The position numbers were made by a program, and so were the translations under genes. The notes beneath the pieces were generated by a model. It was not told where the DNA came from. It did not search any database and worked only from the letters and a program-made list of their open reading frames with translations. A DNA stretch of 64,000 bases from Arthrobacter sp. EPSL27 (GTDB taxonomy: Bacteria; Actinomycetota; Actinomycetes; Actinomycetales; Micrococcaceae): NCBI RefSeq assembly GCF_001512305.1, contig NZ_LNUT01000005.1:127090-191089 (forward strand), read 5' to 3'. Of the stretch, positions 48,549-58,850 are shown in pieces. Each line of letters begins with the position of its first letter. Positions within the stretch are counted from its first letter, which is position 1.

Positions 48549-48956
48549 CTAGAGCGTCCGGTCCGTGCGCAGGGCGTCGCGGATTTCGGTCAGCAAGGCG
48601 ATCTGCGGATCCTCGGCCGCCTCGTCCTTGACGTCCTGGTTGATGCCCAGGCGGCGGTTGCGGCGTTCGATCATGTGGTTCATGGGCACCACCACCACGA
48701 AGTAAATCGAGGCGGCGATCAGGAGGAAGTTCACGATCGCGGTCAGCAGCACTCCGAACTTGATGTCGTTTCCGTTGAACGTCACCACGGCAAAGCTGTC
48801 GAAGTTGGGCGATCCCACCAGGCCTGCGATAAACGGCATCAGGACGCTCTGGACAAGTGCCGTTACCACGGCGCCAAAAGCGGCGCCGATGACGACTGCG
48901 ACGGCAAGGTCCACGACATTGCCCTTGAGGATGAAGTTCTTGAATCCGGTCAGCAT
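48549..48956 (-). CDS. mscL: Large-conductance mechanosensitive channel
   Basis: MscL is a homopentameric membrane channel that releases solutes under hypo-osmotic stress. The 135 residues have the N-terminal amphipathic start MLTGFKNFILKGNVVDLAVA, TM1 with the pore constriction, TM2 (VNFLLIAASIYFVVVVPM) and a cytoplasmic C-terminal helix. I chose the ATG at 48956; a TACCGT box seven bases upstream suggests a leaderless transcript. Its first seven bases overlap the end of the upstream 555-residue gene. Confidence 0.96.
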   Translation of the reverse strand: MLTGFKNFILKGNVVDLAVAVVIGAAFGAVVTALVQSVLMPFIAGLVGSPNFDSFAVVTFNGNDIKFGVLLTAIVNFLLIAASIYFVVVVPMNHMIERRNRRLGINQDVKDEAAEDPQIALLTEIRDALRTDRTL

Positions 48957-50617
48957 GGACCCCACGGTAATGCAGCGTTCTGAACACGGCGTGACCGCCA
49001 GGCAATATCGCAGGGTGTGGCGTGACGTCGCCGCCGGGGTTCTAGCGCAAGAACAACAATGCCAGGAGCGACGGGCCGCAGCTCGACGTCCGTGCCGTCT
49101 TTCCGAACCAAAAAGACCACGCGCTGACCGTGACCTCGTTTTGCGTTGCGTCCGCGGACAGGCGGTTCTGCCAGAATCTTGCGCACATGCAGCCAGTGAA
49201 ATGCTGCGACTACGAACGGTTGGGTGGGGCCGCCAACCAGCAGTGCCCCTTCTTTGTCGTAACAAACCGTGAACAGCCGCGGCAGGGCCGCCGTTGCCGA
49301 GCGGTCAAACAGGCCGGGGCGAAGAACACCCAAGGCGTGCAGGAACTCGTCGTCCCGCCGTCCCTGGAGCACGGTGTACATGTTTAGCTCGCGAGCCACC
49401 ATGAAGAACCCGCTGACGCGAAGGTCCAGCCAGGAGGAGATGCCCATGGCGATCAGGAATCCGCCCAAGGCCTCGGCAAGGAAAAATGCCGCCAGTGCTT
49501 TCCATGCGTTTGGTTCCGGTCGTACTAGTAGTTCCGAGACCGTCGGCGCCGCCATCCAAGAGGAAATGGCGACCACAGCCAGCGGGCACGCAACCCAGAT
49601 GATCGCCTTCAAACGCCGGAAGGCGTTGGATTCCCTTCGGGAGATGTGTTGCTCGAAAGCATCTCCGGCCGTGGCGGGATTGCGTGCAGACGGAGGGACG
49701 GTGACTTCGAAACTTCCTACCGCGCCGTCGTCGACGTCTGGGAACTCAGGCCGTCGCCGCTGGCGGCGGCCCGGGGTGCCCGTGCCGGTGCCCGAGCTTT
49801 CAGGACCGGTGGCCGCCAAGTTGCCGGCCACCGCGTCCACATCCACCTTGGCGAGCTCCGCCCGCACCTCGTCCGGGTCCAGCTTGGCCGGGGAAATCGA
49901 GTACCTGGCCAGCCGTCCGTTGGCGGCTAGGGCAGCGACCTTCGCGGGGGAGGGGCGGGTCTGCAAAATCCAGCGGGCGAAAGCAGCCGTCATGGAGTGG
50001 CAGTCGTCCTTGGCATCGGCGTAGGCGTCCACACCGGCATACCCCATCTGGGCAGTGATGTGGGCGGACGTCTGGCGGTGCTGCAAAACTGCTAGGGACA
50101 CTGACGTGTGCAGGAGCGACACGATGCCCACGGCGCCGTACCGGGCGACGCCGTGTTCCGCCAGGCTCTCTTCCGGGCCGAGGCCCATGATGTCTTTGAG
50201 TCCGTCAAGGCACCGGTCATACATGCTGCTGCCATGAGCCAGCCGGATGTCCCGCAACACCAGCAGGTCCAGCATCGCGGCGTCGACGGCGGGGGTGGCA
50301 CGCGGAGGGCTGTACGGGCGACGGGTCTGAGCGCACACGCGGACCAGGAACCGGGCCACGCCCGGTTCACCGGCCTGCCCGTTGCCCGGCATTCCGCCGG
50401 TTGCGAGGCTGTCCGGCCGGGCGAGGTCCTCCTCCAAGGCCCGGAGGGTGCGGAGCCTGAGCTGCGGCAGGAAGGCTAGCGCAGCGTCGAGCTCCGCCGG
50501 CAGCTCACCGTTTGTGCCGCTTTTGACCAGCCGTTCGTCGGCATGAGCCCGTGCGGCTATCCGCTGCACGATGTCGCTGATTTCGTCGCGCACGTTGGCG
50601 CCCCCAGTGTCCCCCAT
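48950..50617 (-). CDS. 555-residue membrane protein of unknown function
   Basis: I do not recognise a family. Residues 1-250 are soluble, helical and Ala/Leu-rich, with a distinctive Asp/His segment (GVDAYADAKDDCHSMTAAFARW). A low-complexity charged linker (about 260-330, containing GRRQRRRPEFPDVDD) follows. Two membrane helices lie near residues 345-410 (IIWVACPLAVVAISSWMA and FLAEALGGFLIAMGISSWL), and a basic C-terminal domain of about 140 residues ends the protein. A TACATT box six bases before the ATG and the 17-base gap after the VanY-type gene fit a leaderless start. The last seven bases overlap mscL. The end beyond about residue 500 is Arg-rich and may be poorly conserved. Confidence 0.75.
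   Translation of the reverse strand: MGDTGGANVRDEISDIVQRIAARAHADERLVKSGTNGELPAELDAALAFLPQLRLRTLRALEEDLARPDSLATGGMPGNGQAGEPGVARFLVRVCAQTRRPYSPPRATPAVDAAMLDLLVLRDIRLAHGSSMYDRCLDGLKDIMGLGPEESLAEHGVARYGAVGIVSLLHTSVSLAVLQHRQTSAHITAQMGYAGVDAYADAKDDCHSMTAAFARWILQTRPSPAKVAALAANGRLARYSISPAKLDPDEVRAELAKVDVDAVAGNLAATGPESSGTGTGTPGRRQRRRPEFPDVDDGAVGSFEVTVPPSARNPATAGDAFEQHISRRESNAFRRLKAIIWVACPLAVVAISSWMAAPTVSELLVRPEPNAWKALAAFFLAEALGGFLIAMGISSWLDLRVSGFFMVARELNMYTVLQGRRDDEFLHALGVLRPGLFDRSATAALPRLFTVCYDKEGALLVGGPTQPFVVAAFHWLHVRKILAEPPVRGRNAKRGHGQRVVFLVRKDGTDVELRPVAPGIVVLALEPRRRRHATPCDIAWRSRRVQNAALPWGPC
48964..48969 (-). promoter_or_regulatory. TACCGT -10 box for leaderless mscL
   Basis: On the minus strand TACCGT is followed by GGGGTCC and then the mscL ATG. 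It lies inside the end of the upstream gene. Confidence 0.45.
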
Positions 50618-50623
50618 GCGGAC

Positions 50624-50629
50624 AATGTA
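50624..50629 (-). promoter_or_regulatory. TACATT -10 box for leaderless 555-residue gene
   Basis: On the minus strand TACATT is followed by GTCCGC and the ATG at 50617. It sits in the 17-base gap after the carboxypeptidase gene. Confidence 0.45.
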
Positions 50630-50634
50630 CAGCG

Positions 50635-51489
50635 TCAGAGGTAACCCGGTGCCGCTTCCAACCCGAAGTATTCCTCGAGGGTCGCAATGCCCCGGGCGTT
50701 CATCTCGCCCGCAGCGTCAACGCCTACGTAGCGCAGGTGCCAGGGCTCGTAGTAGTACCCGGTGATGTCGTGGAACATGTACGGATAGCGCACCACAAAA
50801 CCGAACAGGTGCGCGTTCGCCTTGACCCAGACCGCCGCCGGCTGGTTCGCGAAGGCCGGGGTGAAGCTGTCCCTGCCGCTGCCGTCACCGATGTCGAAGG
50901 ACCAGCCGGTCTGGTGTTCCGAGTATCCGGGCCGCGCCGAGGCAGTGTCCGCCGCGGCCTGCCCCTCGGCATTAACCCACCTGTTGTAGGTGGCGATCTG
51001 GGTGTTGAAGGAGCGGTAACCGCTGGCGAGAGTGATGACGACGCCGGCGGCCGCAGCTGCCGCGAACATCTTCTCCGCGGCGGCGGTCGTGGTGCTGTTC
51101 AGCAGCGCCGCCTCACCGGAGGTGGCCAGGCGCACGCGGGGTGCCACCAGGTCCGCCGGCACGTACCCTGCGGGCGCCAGGGGGCGGTGCTTGTTCACCA
51201 CCACCCACGGGCTGGCCGGGTCCGTCAGCGAGTGCCGGGGCGGGGCAGCGGCGGGTGCCGGGGGAGCGGTGGTGGGCGTCTCAGTCGCGGCAGGGCATGC
51301 CGACGCGGGGTCAGCGGACTGCGAGGCCGGAGAAGCGGGGGAGGGATCAGCGGTGACAGAGGCCGTCGCGGACGGCGTCGCCGCAGCGGCTGACGGCGTC
51401 GGCCGGGCAACGCCGGGGGAGCAGGCGCTCAGAGCCGCAAGGCCGGACCCCGCCAGCAGCAGACGGCTGAACGCCCGGCGGCCGGGCAT
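50635..51489 (-). CDS. VanY-type D-alanyl-D-alanine carboxypeptidase lipoprotein
   Basis: M15B/VanY-like enzymes trim the terminal D-Ala of peptidoglycan stem peptides outside the membrane. The 284 residues start with a twin-arginine-like leader (GRRAFSRLLLAGSGLAALSAC) ending in a lipobox Cys. A Pro/Ala/Ser-rich linker of about 75 residues follows, then the catalytic domain. The zinc-site motifs are SGYRS, SEHQTGWSFDIGD (His and Asp ligands) and EPWHLRYVG (Glu and His). The start is uncertain: the ATG at 51489 gives a compact signal, and a GTG at 51543 is possible. The gene lies 59 bases downstream of coaA in the same direction. Confidence 0.88.
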   Translation of the reverse strand: MPGRRAFSRLLLAGSGLAALSACSPGVARPTPSAAAATPSATASVTADPSPASPASQSADPASACPAATETPTTAPPAPAAAPPRHSLTDPASPWVVVNKHRPLAPAGYVPADLVAPRVRLATSGEAALLNSTTTAAAEKMFAAAAAAGVVITLASGYRSFNTQIATYNRWVNAEGQAAADTASARPGYSEHQTGWSFDIGDGSGRDSFTPAFANQPAAVWVKANAHLFGFVVRYPYMFHDITGYYYEPWHLRYVGVDAAGEMNARGIATLEEYFGLEAAPGYL

Positions 51490-51548
51490 GCGTCCGCCGG
51501 GTTCCGGTGCGGCCGGAAGCTCCGCGGACCTTTCGTGGCACACCTGTG

Positions 51549-52514
51549 CTAGACCTTTCGCAGCAGCATGCGGCGGATGGAATGGTCGGCGTCCTTGGTG
51601 AGGACCAGTTGCGCTCGGCCACGGGTGGGCAACACGTTTTCCACCAGGTTGGGCTCGTTGATGCGCTTCCAGATTTCCCGGGCGGTCTCCTCCGCCTCGG
51701 CGTCCGAGAGCGTGGCGTAGCGGTGGAAGTAGGACTCCGGCTGGGCGAAGGCGGTGGTCCGCAGCTTGCGGAATCGGTCCACGTACCACTCCTCGATGTA
51801 GGAGGTTTTGGCATCAACATAGATCGAAAAATCGAAGAAGTCACTCAGCGCCAGGCCCTGCCGGCCGTCATGCCGTGGCCGGGCCGGCGCCAGCACGTTC
51901 AGCCCCTCGACGATCAGGACATCGGGCCGGCGCACCACCACTTCCTTGCCCGGGACGATGTCATAGGTCACATGCGAGTACCAGGGGGCCCGGACTTCCT
52001 CGGCGCCGCCTTTGATTTCGCTCACAAAGCGCAGGAGTGCCCGGCGGTCGTAGGACTCGGGGAAACCCTTGCGTTCCAGCAGCTGCCGGCGCTTAAGTTC
52101 GGCCAGCGGGTACAGGAAGCCGTCGGTGGTGATGAGCTCAACGTTGGGGGTGCCCGGCCAGCGGCGGAGCATCTCGCGGAGCACGCGGGCGATGGTGGAC
52201 TTGCCCACTGCCACCGAGCCTGCGACGCCGATGACGAAGGGGGTGCGCTGGGTCTGTTCGCCCAGGAACGTGGTGGTGGCCGAATGGAGCTGGCCTGCGG
52301 CTTCGACGTATAAATGGAGCAGGCGGGACAGTGGAAGGTAGACCTCGCGGACCTCCTTCATGTCGAGGGGGTCGCCCAGGCCGCGGAGACGGAGTACGTC
52401 CTCCTCGTTGAGGGGCTGCTCCATCTGGGCAGCGAGCCGGGACCAGGTCTGCCGGTCCAGCTCCACGAACGGGGAGACGCCGTCGCCGTTCGCTTCATTG
52501 CGTTGCAAAGTCAC
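51549..52514 (-). CDS. coaA: Pantothenate kinase type I
   Basis: CoaA phosphorylates pantothenate, the first step of coenzyme A synthesis. The 321-residue protein has the P-loop [12 protein letters not shown] near residue 110, [13 protein letters not shown] and [21 protein letters not shown] chose the GTG at 52514 giving [20 protein letters not shown]; an upstream frame adds 32 unlikely residues. A CAGAAT box seven bases before this GTG suggests a leaderless start. It is divergent from glmS. Confidence 0.95.
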   Translation of the reverse strand: MTLQRNEANGDGVSPFVELDRQTWSRLAAQMEQPLNEEDVLRLRGLGDPLDMKEVREVYLPLSRLLHLYVEAAGQLHSATTTFLGEQTQRTPFVIGVAGSVAVGKSTIARVLREMLRRWPGTPNVELITTDGFLYPLAELKRRQLLERKGFPESYDRRALLRFVSEIKGGAEEVRAPWYSHVTYDIVPGKEVVVRRPDVLIVEGLNVLAPARPRHDGRQGLALSDFFDFSIYVDAKTSYIEEWYVDRFRKLRTTAFAQPESYFHRYATLSDAEAEETAREIWKRINEPNLVENVLPTRGRAQLVLTKDADHSIRRMLLRKV

Positions 52515-52521
52515 CCTAGAG

Positions 52522-52527
52522 ATTCTG
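52522..52527 (-). promoter_or_regulatory. CAGAAT box for possibly leaderless coaA
   Basis: On the minus strand CAGAAT is followed by CTCTAGG and the GTG at 52514. It deviates from TANNNT at the first base, so confidence is lower than for the other boxes. Confidence 0.35.
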
Positions 52528-52655
52528 CCTTCCGCCGGGCCGAGAGCGAAATGGACGGCGCTGCCCCCGCGAAAACAGTCGAGGGAACGGCTTTCCGGGC
52601 CCCGCGGCACGCGTCACGGGCCGCTGGTCCTACGTCCGCCGTCCGGGAAACCCGC

Positions 52656-52661
52656 TAGGCT
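52656..52661 (+). promoter_or_regulatory. TAGGCT -10 box for leaderless glmS
   Basis: TAGGCT is followed by TGAGACC and the glmS ATG. There is no ribosome binding site, and the conserved MCGIVGY start fixes the ATG exactly. It lies in the 154-base divergent region shared with coaA. Confidence 0.5.
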
Positions 52662-52668
52662 TGAGACC

Positions 52669-54561
52669 ATGTGTGGAATCGTTGGATATGTGGGCCACTC
52701 CGCTGGCCGGGTAAATACTGGACATAACGCCCTGGACGTTGTCCTTGAAGGACTGCGGCGCCTGGAGTACCGGGGCTACGACTCTGCCGGCATCGCCGTG
52801 GTAGCTGACGGAACCATTTCGTCCCGCAAGAAGTCGGGCAAACTGAGCAACCTGGTGGCCGAACTCGAGGCCAGCCCGCTGCCCGAATCGCTGACCGGCA
52901 TCGGCCACACCCGCTGGGCGACCCACGGCGGCCCCACGGACCAGAACGCTCACCCGCACCTTTCCGACGGGGACCGCTTGGCCGTGATCCACAACGGCAT
53001 CATCGAAAACTTCGCCGAGCTCAAGCAGGAACTGCTGCGCAAGGGCGTCACGTTCCGCTCCGAGACCGACACTGAAGTAGCTGCCGCGCTCCTGGGTGAC
53101 ATCTACCGGAACCAGCTCAAGGGCGACGCCTCCAACGGCGGCCTCACCAAGGCCATGCAGCTGGCCTGCCAGCGCCTCGAAGGCGCCTTCACCCTCCTCG
53201 CCGTGCACGCGGACCAGCCCGACGTCGTCGTGGCCGCCCGCCGCAACTCCCCGCTGGTGGTGGGCCTGGGCGACGGCGAGAACTTCCTGGGCTCCGACGT
53301 CTCCGGCTTCATCGACTACACCCGCCGCGCCGTCGAGCTTGGCCAGGACCAGATCGTCACGATCACCGCGGACACCGTGGAGATCACCGACTTCTACGGC
53401 ACCCCGGCCGAAGGCAAGGAATACCACGTCAACTGGGATCCGGCGTCGGCGGAAAAGGGCGGCTTCCCGTCCTTTATGGAAAAGGAAATCCACGACCAGC
53501 CCGACGCCGTGCTGCAGACCCTGCTGGGCCGCTCGGACGTCAACGGCAAGCTCACCCTGGACGAGCTCCGGGTTGATCCGGAACTGCTCAAGAGCGTGGA
53601 CAAGATCATCGTCCTCGCCTGCGGCACGTCCGCCTACGCCGGCCAGGTCGCCAAGTACGCGATTGAGCACTGGTGCCGGATCCCCACCGAGGTGGAGCTC
53701 TCGCATGAATTCCGCTACCGCGACCCGATCGTGGACCAGAACACCCTGATCGTCTCGATCTCCCAGTCCGGCGAGACCATGGACACGCTGATGGCCGTCC
53801 GCTACGCCAAGGAACAGGGCGCCAAGACCGTCTCGATCTGCAACACCAACGGCTCCACCATCCCGCGCGAATCCGACGCCGTGCTCTACACCCACGCGGG
53901 ACCGGAAATCGCCGTCGCCTCCACCAAGGCCTTCCTGGCGCAGATCACCGCCGCCTACCTCCTGGGCCTCTACCTCGCCCAGCTGCGCGGCAACAAGTTC
54001 CAGGGCGAGATCAAGGACGTCCTCGCGGACCTCAACAAGATCCCCGCCAAGATCCAGCAGATCCTCGACAACGAGGCGCAGATCAAGGAACTGGGCCAGG
54101 CCATGGCGGACGCCAAGTCCGTCCTGTTCCTGGGCCGCCACGTCGGCTTCCCCGTGGCCATGGAAGGTGCGCTCAAGCTCAAGGAGCTGGCCTACATCCA
54201 CGCCGAGGGCTTCGCCGCCGGCGAGCTCAAGCACGGCCCGATCGCGCTGATCGAAGAGGGCCAGCCCGTCTTCGTGGTGGTCCCCTCCCCGCGCGGCCGC
54301 GACTCGCTGCACGCCAAGGTGGTCTCCAACATCCAGGAAGTCCGCGCCCGCGGCGCCAAGACGATCGTGATCGCCGAGGAGGGGGACGAGGCAGTCAAGG
54401 CCTACGCCGAGCACGTCTTCTACATCCCGGAGACCCCCACCCTGCTGGCCCCGCTGCTCAGCACCGTCCCGCTGCAGATCTTTGCCCTCGCACTGGCCTC
54501 CGCTAAGGGCTACGACGTGGACCAGCCTCGCAACCTGGCCAAGAGTGTGACCGTAGAATAA
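52669..54561 (+). CDS. glmS: Glutamine-fructose-6-phosphate aminotransferase (isomerising)
   Basis: GlmS makes glucosamine-6-phosphate from fructose-6-phosphate and glutamine, the first committed step to UDP-GlcNAc. The 630 residues comprise an N-terminal class II glutaminase domain (catalytic C2 in [32 protein letters not shown]) and two SIS domains ([34 protein letters not shown]). The C-terminus [13 protein letters not shown] is the standard isomerase tail. No ribosome binding site precedes the ATG. Confidence 0.99.
   Translation: MCGIVGYVGHSAGRVNTGHNALDVVLEGLRRLEYRGYDSAGIAVVADGTISSRKKSGKLSNLVAELEASPLPESLTGIGHTRWATHGGPTDQNAHPHLSDGDRLAVIHNGIIENFAELKQELLRKGVTFRSETDTEVAAALLGDIYRNQLKGDASNGGLTKAMQLACQRLEGAFTLLAVHADQPDVVVAARRNSPLVVGLGDGENFLGSDVSGFIDYTRRAVELGQDQIVTITADTVEITDFYGTPAEGKEYHVNWDPASAEKGGFPSFMEKEIHDQPDAVLQTLLGRSDVNGKLTLDELRVDPELLKSVDKIIVLACGTSAYAGQVAKYAIEHWCRIPTEVELSHEFRYRDPIVDQNTLIVSISQSGETMDTLMAVRYAKEQGAKTVSICNTNGSTIPRESDAVLYTHAGPEIAVASTKAFLAQITAAYLLGLYLAQLRGNKFQGEIKDVLADLNKIPAKIQQILDNEAQIKELGQAMADAKSVLFLGRHVGFPVAMEGALKLKELAYIHAEGFAAGELKHGPIALIEEGQPVFVVVPSPRGRDSLHAKVVSNIQEVRARGAKTIVIAEEGDEAVKAYAEHVFYIPETPTLLAPLLSTVPLQIFALALASAKGYDVDQPRNLAKSVTVE
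54554..54559 (+). promoter_or_regulatory. TAGAAT -10 box for leaderless acpS
   Basis: TAGAAT, within the last codons of glmS, is followed by six bases and the acpS ATG. No ribosome binding site is seen. Confidence 0.5.
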
Positions 54562-54565
54562 CGCC

Positions 54566-54913
54566 ATGATCGTTGGCATTGGCGTAGACGTCGTAGACAT
54601 TGAACGGTTCGGCCGGCAGCTGGAGCGCACCCCCGGGTTGCGCGACCGATTGTTCGTACCCGCGGAACGGGAACTGAACACCCGCTCCTTGGCGGCCCGG
54701 TTCGCCGCCAAGGAGGCCGTGGCCAAGGTCCTGGGCGCTCCGGCGGGCATGAACTGGCAGGACTGCTGGATCGGGTTGGACCAGAACGGTCCTACCGTCC
54801 AGGTCAAGGGCACCGTGCTGGCCGTGGCGGAGTCCAAAGGCGTCAAACGCTGGCACGTCTCGATGAGCCACGACGGGGGCATTGCCATGGCGACGGTGAT
54901 CGCCGAAGGCTAG
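54566..54913 (+). CDS. acpS: Holo-[acyl-carrier-protein] synthase
   Basis: AcpS transfers 4'-phosphopantetheine from CoA to apo-ACP. The 115-residue protein has the magnesium ligand Asp in [12 protein letters not shown], the conserved [12 protein letters not shown] (catalytic Glu) and [13 protein letters not shown]. It starts four bases after glmS. With coaA nearby, it links CoA supply to fatty-acid synthesis. Confidence 0.97.
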   Translation: MIVGIGVDVVDIERFGRQLERTPGLRDRLFVPAERELNTRSLAARFAAKEAVAKVLGAPAGMNWQDCWIGLDQNGPTVQVKGTVLAVAESKGVKRWHVSMSHDGGIAMATVIAEG

Positions 54914-54993
54914 CCCGTCCGGCCCGGCAGCCGCCGGGCTTCCCGCAGCGACTGCACTCTCCACATTGACTGCACGGCGAATGGACCGCACCC

Positions 54994-56508
54994 ATGATCA
55001 GCGCCTATACCGGAACCCAGATACGCGAGGCTGAACGGCCTCTCCTGGACACCGGTATGGGCGCTGTTCTTATGCAGCGGGCCGCCTACGGGCTGGCCAA
55101 CGCCGTGGTCCGGGAACTCCGGGCCCGCGGCCACCGCCTCTACGGCGCCAGCGTCACGGTGCTGGCCGGCAAGGGCAACAACGGCGGCGACGGCCTGTTC
55201 GCTGCCGCCATGCTGGCCGGCCGCGGCATGCGGACGACGGCGGTCCTCACCGCCGGGGAGGCCCACAGCGAGGGCCTAGCGGCCTTCGAAAAGGCCGGCG
55301 GCCGGGTGTTCCGGCTGACCGCGGAGAACGCCGGTGAGGCGGCTGCGGCGGCCGCGCGCACCGGCGTCGTCATCGACGCGGTGCTGGGCACGGGCGCGCA
55401 GGGCGGGCTCCGCGGACCCGCCGCCGCCCTGATGGAGGCGCTGGGGCGCTCCCGGCCCGGACTTGTGGTGGCCTGCGACATTCCCAGCGGCGTGGACGCC
55501 GGCACCGGAGAAGCCCACCTGCCGGTACTTGGCGCGGACCTGACCGTCACGTTCGGCGCCGCCAAGGCCGGGCTCCTGGCCGACCCGGGCGCGGACTTCG
55601 CGGGCCGCGTAGAGGTGGTTCCGATCGGGATCGAGGCCGGCCTGCCCCAGCCCGCCCTGCGCCGGCTCGAGGCCGCGGACCTGTCCGCACTGCTGCCGCA
55701 CCCCGGCCGGCGCTCCCACAAATACTCCCGCGGCGTCCTGGGCGTGGTGGCCGGGTCCTCGCGCTACCCCGGCGCGGCCGTGCTGGCCTGCCGCGGCGCG
55801 CTGGCAGCCGGGGTAGGCATGGTGCGCTACCTCGGTCCGCCGGACGTGGCCGACCTGGTCCGCCAGACCTGCCCCGAGGTGGTGTGCGGAACCGGCAGCC
55901 CCGCCGACGCGCACGTCCAGGCGTGGCTCCTTGGCCCGGGGCTGGACGAGGAAGCCCAGCAGCAACTGGACCGCGTCCGCGAAGCCGCAGCCACCGGCCT
56001 GCCGGTGGTGGCCGACGCCGGCGCGCTTCCCGCCCTGCCGCTCCGGCTGGACCCCCGCACCGTGCTGACCCCCCACGCCGGAGAACTGGCCACATTGCTG
56101 GGCCGTTACGGCGCGAACCCGGAACGCGGCAGCGTGGAGGACGCCACCCTGGCCGCGGCCCGGCAGGCCAGCGACCTGACGGGCGCCACGGTGTTGCTCA
56201 AGGGCGCCACCACCCTGGTGGCCGCACCGTCGGGCGCCGTGTTCAGCCAGGCCGAGGCCAGCCCCTGGATGGCCAGCGCCGGCAGCGGCGACGTCCTGGC
56301 CGGGGTGCTGGGATCCCTGCTCGCCCAGCTCGCCGAGACCGCCGACGCCTTCAGCGCCCGCGGCATTCCGGGCCCGGACCGGTGGGCCGCCGTGGCCGCG
56401 ATGGCTGCCAGCCTGCACGGCCGCGCCGGGTCCCTGGCCTCCGGCGGCGGCCCGCTCACGGCGTCGGCCATCGCGGAATCCCTGCCGGAGGTGATGACGC
56501 GGCTGTAA
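54994..56508 (+). CDS. nnr: Bifunctional NAD(P)H-hydrate epimerase / ADP-dependent dehydratase
   Basis: This enzyme repairs hydrated NAD(P)H. The 504 residues combine an N-terminal YjeF_N epimerase domain (VLAGKGNNGGDGLFAAAML, ACDIPSGVDAGTG) and a C-terminal ribokinase-like dehydratase domain (about residue 225 on) with LLGPGLDEE, LTPHAGELATLLG and ASAGSGDVLAGVLGSLLAQ. Both active-site regions look intact. It follows acpS after 80 bases. Confidence 0.96.
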   Translation: MISAYTGTQIREAERPLLDTGMGAVLMQRAAYGLANAVVRELRARGHRLYGASVTVLAGKGNNGGDGLFAAAMLAGRGMRTTAVLTAGEAHSEGLAAFEKAGGRVFRLTAENAGEAAAAAARTGVVIDAVLGTGAQGGLRGPAAALMEALGRSRPGLVVACDIPSGVDAGTGEAHLPVLGADLTVTFGAAKAGLLADPGADFAGRVEVVPIGIEAGLPQPALRRLEAADLSALLPHPGRRSHKYSRGVLGVVAGSSRYPGAAVLACRGALAAGVGMVRYLGPPDVADLVRQTCPEVVCGTGSPADAHVQAWLLGPGLDEEAQQQLDRVREAAATGLPVVADAGALPALPLRLDPRTVLTPHAGELATLLGRYGANPERGSVEDATLAAARQASDLTGATVLLKGATTLVAAPSGAVFSQAEASPWMASAGSGDVLAGVLGSLLAQLAETADAFSARGIPGPDRWAAVAAMAASLHGRAGSLASGGGPLTASAIAESLPEVMTRL

Positions 56509-56548
56509 CAATCGCGCGCGTACTGCACCCCCTGTCAATTAGTAACCT

Positions 56549-56560
56549 TACTTACAAGTA
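56549..56560. promoter_or_regulatory. Short inverted repeat upstream of glgX
   Basis: TACTT-AC-AAGTA lies 40 bases before the glgX start, in a local AT-rich stretch (CAATTAGTAACCTTACTTACAAGTAGT). It could be an operator in the glgX promoter region; no regulator is adjacent. Confidence 0.35.
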
Positions 56561-56600
56561 GTCTGTCTAGAGATTGCCCGCATCAGCACGAGGAGAACAC

Positions 56601-58850
56601 ATGGAAGTCTGGCCCGGAACGGCATACCCGCTGGGAGCCACCTTTGACGGAACCGGCACCAACTTTGCCCTGTTCAGCGAACGCGCGGAACGGGTGGAAC
56701 TTTGCCTCCTCGCTGATGACCTGAGCGAGACACGGATCGAGCTGACCGAGGTGGACGGCTACGTGTGGCACTGCTACCTGCCGCACATCCAGCCCGGCCA
56801 GAAGTACGGCTACCGGGTCCACGGCCCGTACGAACCGGAAAACGGCAACCGCTTCAACCCGAACAAACTGCTGATGGACCCCTACGCCAAGGCCGTCCAG
56901 GGCCAGATCGACTGGGACCCGGCGCTGTTCACCTACGAATTCGGCGACCCCGACTCCCGCAACGACAGCGACTCGGCACCGCACACCATGCACGGCGTGG
57001 TGATCAACCCCTTCTTCGAATGGGACGGCGACCGCCAGCTGCGCATCCCCTACCACCAGTCGGTCATCTACGAGGCGCACGTCAAGGGTCTCACCGAACT
57101 CCACCCGGAAGTCCCCGAGGATCAGCGCGGCACCTATGCCGGTGTCGCACACCCGGCGGTCATTGAGCACCTGCAGAAGCTCGGCGTCACCGCGATCGAG
57201 CTCATGCCCGTGCACCAGTTCGTCAACGACGGCACGCTCCAGGAGAAGGGCCTCAACAACTACTGGGGCTACAACACCATCGGCTTCTTCGCCCCGCAGA
57301 ACACCTACAGCTCCACCGGCGACGTGGGGCACCAGGTGCAGGAATTCAAGGCCATGGTCCGCGACCTGCACCGGGCCGGCATCGAAGTGATTTTGGACGT
57401 GGTCTACAACCACACCGCCGAAGGCAACCACCTCGGCCCCACGCTGTCCTTCAAGGGCATCGACAACCAGGCCTACTACCGCCTGGTGGACGATGACCAG
57501 AAGCACTACATGGACTACACCGGCACCGGAAACTCCCTCAACGTCCGGCACCCGCACTCCCTGCAGCTGCTGATGGACTCCCTGCGGTACTGGGTGACGG
57601 AAATGCACGTGGACGGCTTCCGCTTCGACCTCGCCTCCACACTGGCCCGCGAGTTCTACGACGTTGACAAGCTCTCCACCTTCTTCGAACTCATCCAGCA
57701 GGACCCGATCGTCTCCCAGGTCAAGCTGATCGCCGAGCCCTGGGACATCGGCCCGGGCGGCTACCAGGTGGGCAACTTCCCGCCGCAGTGGACCGAATGG
57801 AACGGCAAGTACCGCGACACGGTCCGCGACTTCTGGCGCGGCGAGCCCTCCACCCTGGGCGAGTTCGCGTCCCGCCTGACCGGGTCCGCCGACCTGTACG
57901 AAAGCTCGGCACGGCGCCCCGTCGCCTCGATCAACTTCGTCACCGCCCACGACGGCTTCACCATGCGCGACCTCGTCTCCTACAACGAGAAGCACAACGA
58001 AGCCAACGGCGAAGGCAACAACGACGGCGAATCGCACAACCGTTCCTGGAACTGCGGCGAGGAAGGCGACACGGACAACGACCACGTCCTCACCCTCCGC
58101 GCCCGCCAGCAGCGCAACTTCATCGCCACCCTGCTGCTCTCCCAGGGCGTCCCCATGCTGCTGCACGGCGACGAACTGGGCCGCACCCAGGCCGGCAACA
58201 ACAACACCTACTGCCAGGACTCGGAGCTCAGCTGGATCCACTGGGAGGCCATGGACCAGCCGCTGGTGGAGTTCACCGCCTTCGTCAACAAGATCCGCCA
58301 CGACCACCCGACGTTCCGGCGCAGCCGCTTCTTCGACGGCCGCCCGGTGGTCCGCGGCGAGGGCGAGAAGCTGCCGGACATCGTCTGGCTCAAAACGGAC
58401 GGCACCGGCATGCTGCCCGAGGACTGGGATAGCGGCTTCGGCCGGACCATCGGCGTGTTCCTCAACGGGCACGGCATCCAGGAACAGGACTCCCGCGGCC
58501 GCCGCATCACCGACGACAGCTTCCTCATGGCCTTCAACGCCCATGACGACGCCGTGGACTTCTGCATTCCCGCCGAGGAGTACTCCCAGTACTGGGAGGT
58601 CCAGTTCGACACCGCCGCTCAGGCCGACGACTACAAACCGCTCAAGGCGGGCGCAACCCTGACACTCCAGGCAAAGTCGATGGTGGTGCTGCGTGCCTAC
58701 TCGGGTCCTGAGGAAGAGGTCGACTACTCCGCCGCCGCCTCCCTGGCTTCGATGGCCGAACAGGAGGAAGCACAGGAGGAGATGGCGAAGGCCCAGGACA
58801 AGGCCGCCGCCGACGCCGCCACCAGCGCTGCGGAGGCTACCGCTAAATGA
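56601..58850 (+). CDS. glgX: Glycogen debranching enzyme GlgX/TreX
   Basis: This GH13 isoamylase-type enzyme cleaves alpha-1,6 branches in glycogen or limit dextrins. The 749 residues have an N-terminal CBM48 ([20 protein letters not shown]) and a catalytic TIM barrel: nucleophile Asp in [13 protein letters not shown], acid/base Glu in [12 protein letters not shown] and third Asp in [11 protein letters not shown]. The C-terminus has an unusual 40-residue Ala/Glu-rich tail. The ATG at 56601 has AGGAGA upstream. It overlaps treY by four bases, so it probably plays the TreX role of feeding linear maltodextrin to TreY. Confidence 0.96.
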   Translation: MEVWPGTAYPLGATFDGTGTNFALFSERAERVELCLLADDLSETRIELTEVDGYVWHCYLPHIQPGQKYGYRVHGPYEPENGNRFNPNKLLMDPYAKAVQGQIDWDPALFTYEFGDPDSRNDSDSAPHTMHGVVINPFFEWDGDRQLRIPYHQSVIYEAHVKGLTELHPEVPEDQRGTYAGVAHPAVIEHLQKLGVTAIELMPVHQFVNDGTLQEKGLNNYWGYNTIGFFAPQNTYSSTGDVGHQVQEFKAMVRDLHRAGIEVILDVVYNHTAEGNHLGPTLSFKGIDNQAYYRLVDDDQKHYMDYTGTGNSLNVRHPHSLQLLMDSLRYWVTEMHVDGFRFDLASTLAREFYDVDKLSTFFELIQQDPIVSQVKLIAEPWDIGPGGYQVGNFPPQWTEWNGKYRDTVRDFWRGEPSTLGEFASRLTGSADLYESSARRPVASINFVTAHDGFTMRDLVSYNEKHNEANGEGNNDGESHNRSWNCGEEGDTDNDHVLTLRARQQRNFIATLLLSQGVPMLLHGDELGRTQAGNNNTYCQDSELSWIHWEAMDQPLVEFTAFVNKIRHDHPTFRRSRFFDGRPVVRGEGEKLPDIVWLKTDGTGMLPEDWDSGFGRTIGVFLNGHGIQEQDSRGRRITDDSFLMAFNAHDDAVDFCIPAEEYSQYWEVQFDTAAQADDYKPLKAGATLTLQAKSMVVLRAYSGPEEEVDYSAAASLASMAEQEEAQEEMAKAQDKAAADAATSAAEATAK

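Noticed and set aside
52630..54888. 752-codon open frame on the minus strand across glmS and acpS
   Set aside because: It is an antisense shadow produced by high-GC codon bias; the plus strand encodes unambiguous GlmS and AcpS.
56583..58544. 653-codon minus-strand open frame across glgX
   Set aside because: It has no ribosome binding site or recognisable domain and lies wholly antisense to a clear GH13 enzyme.
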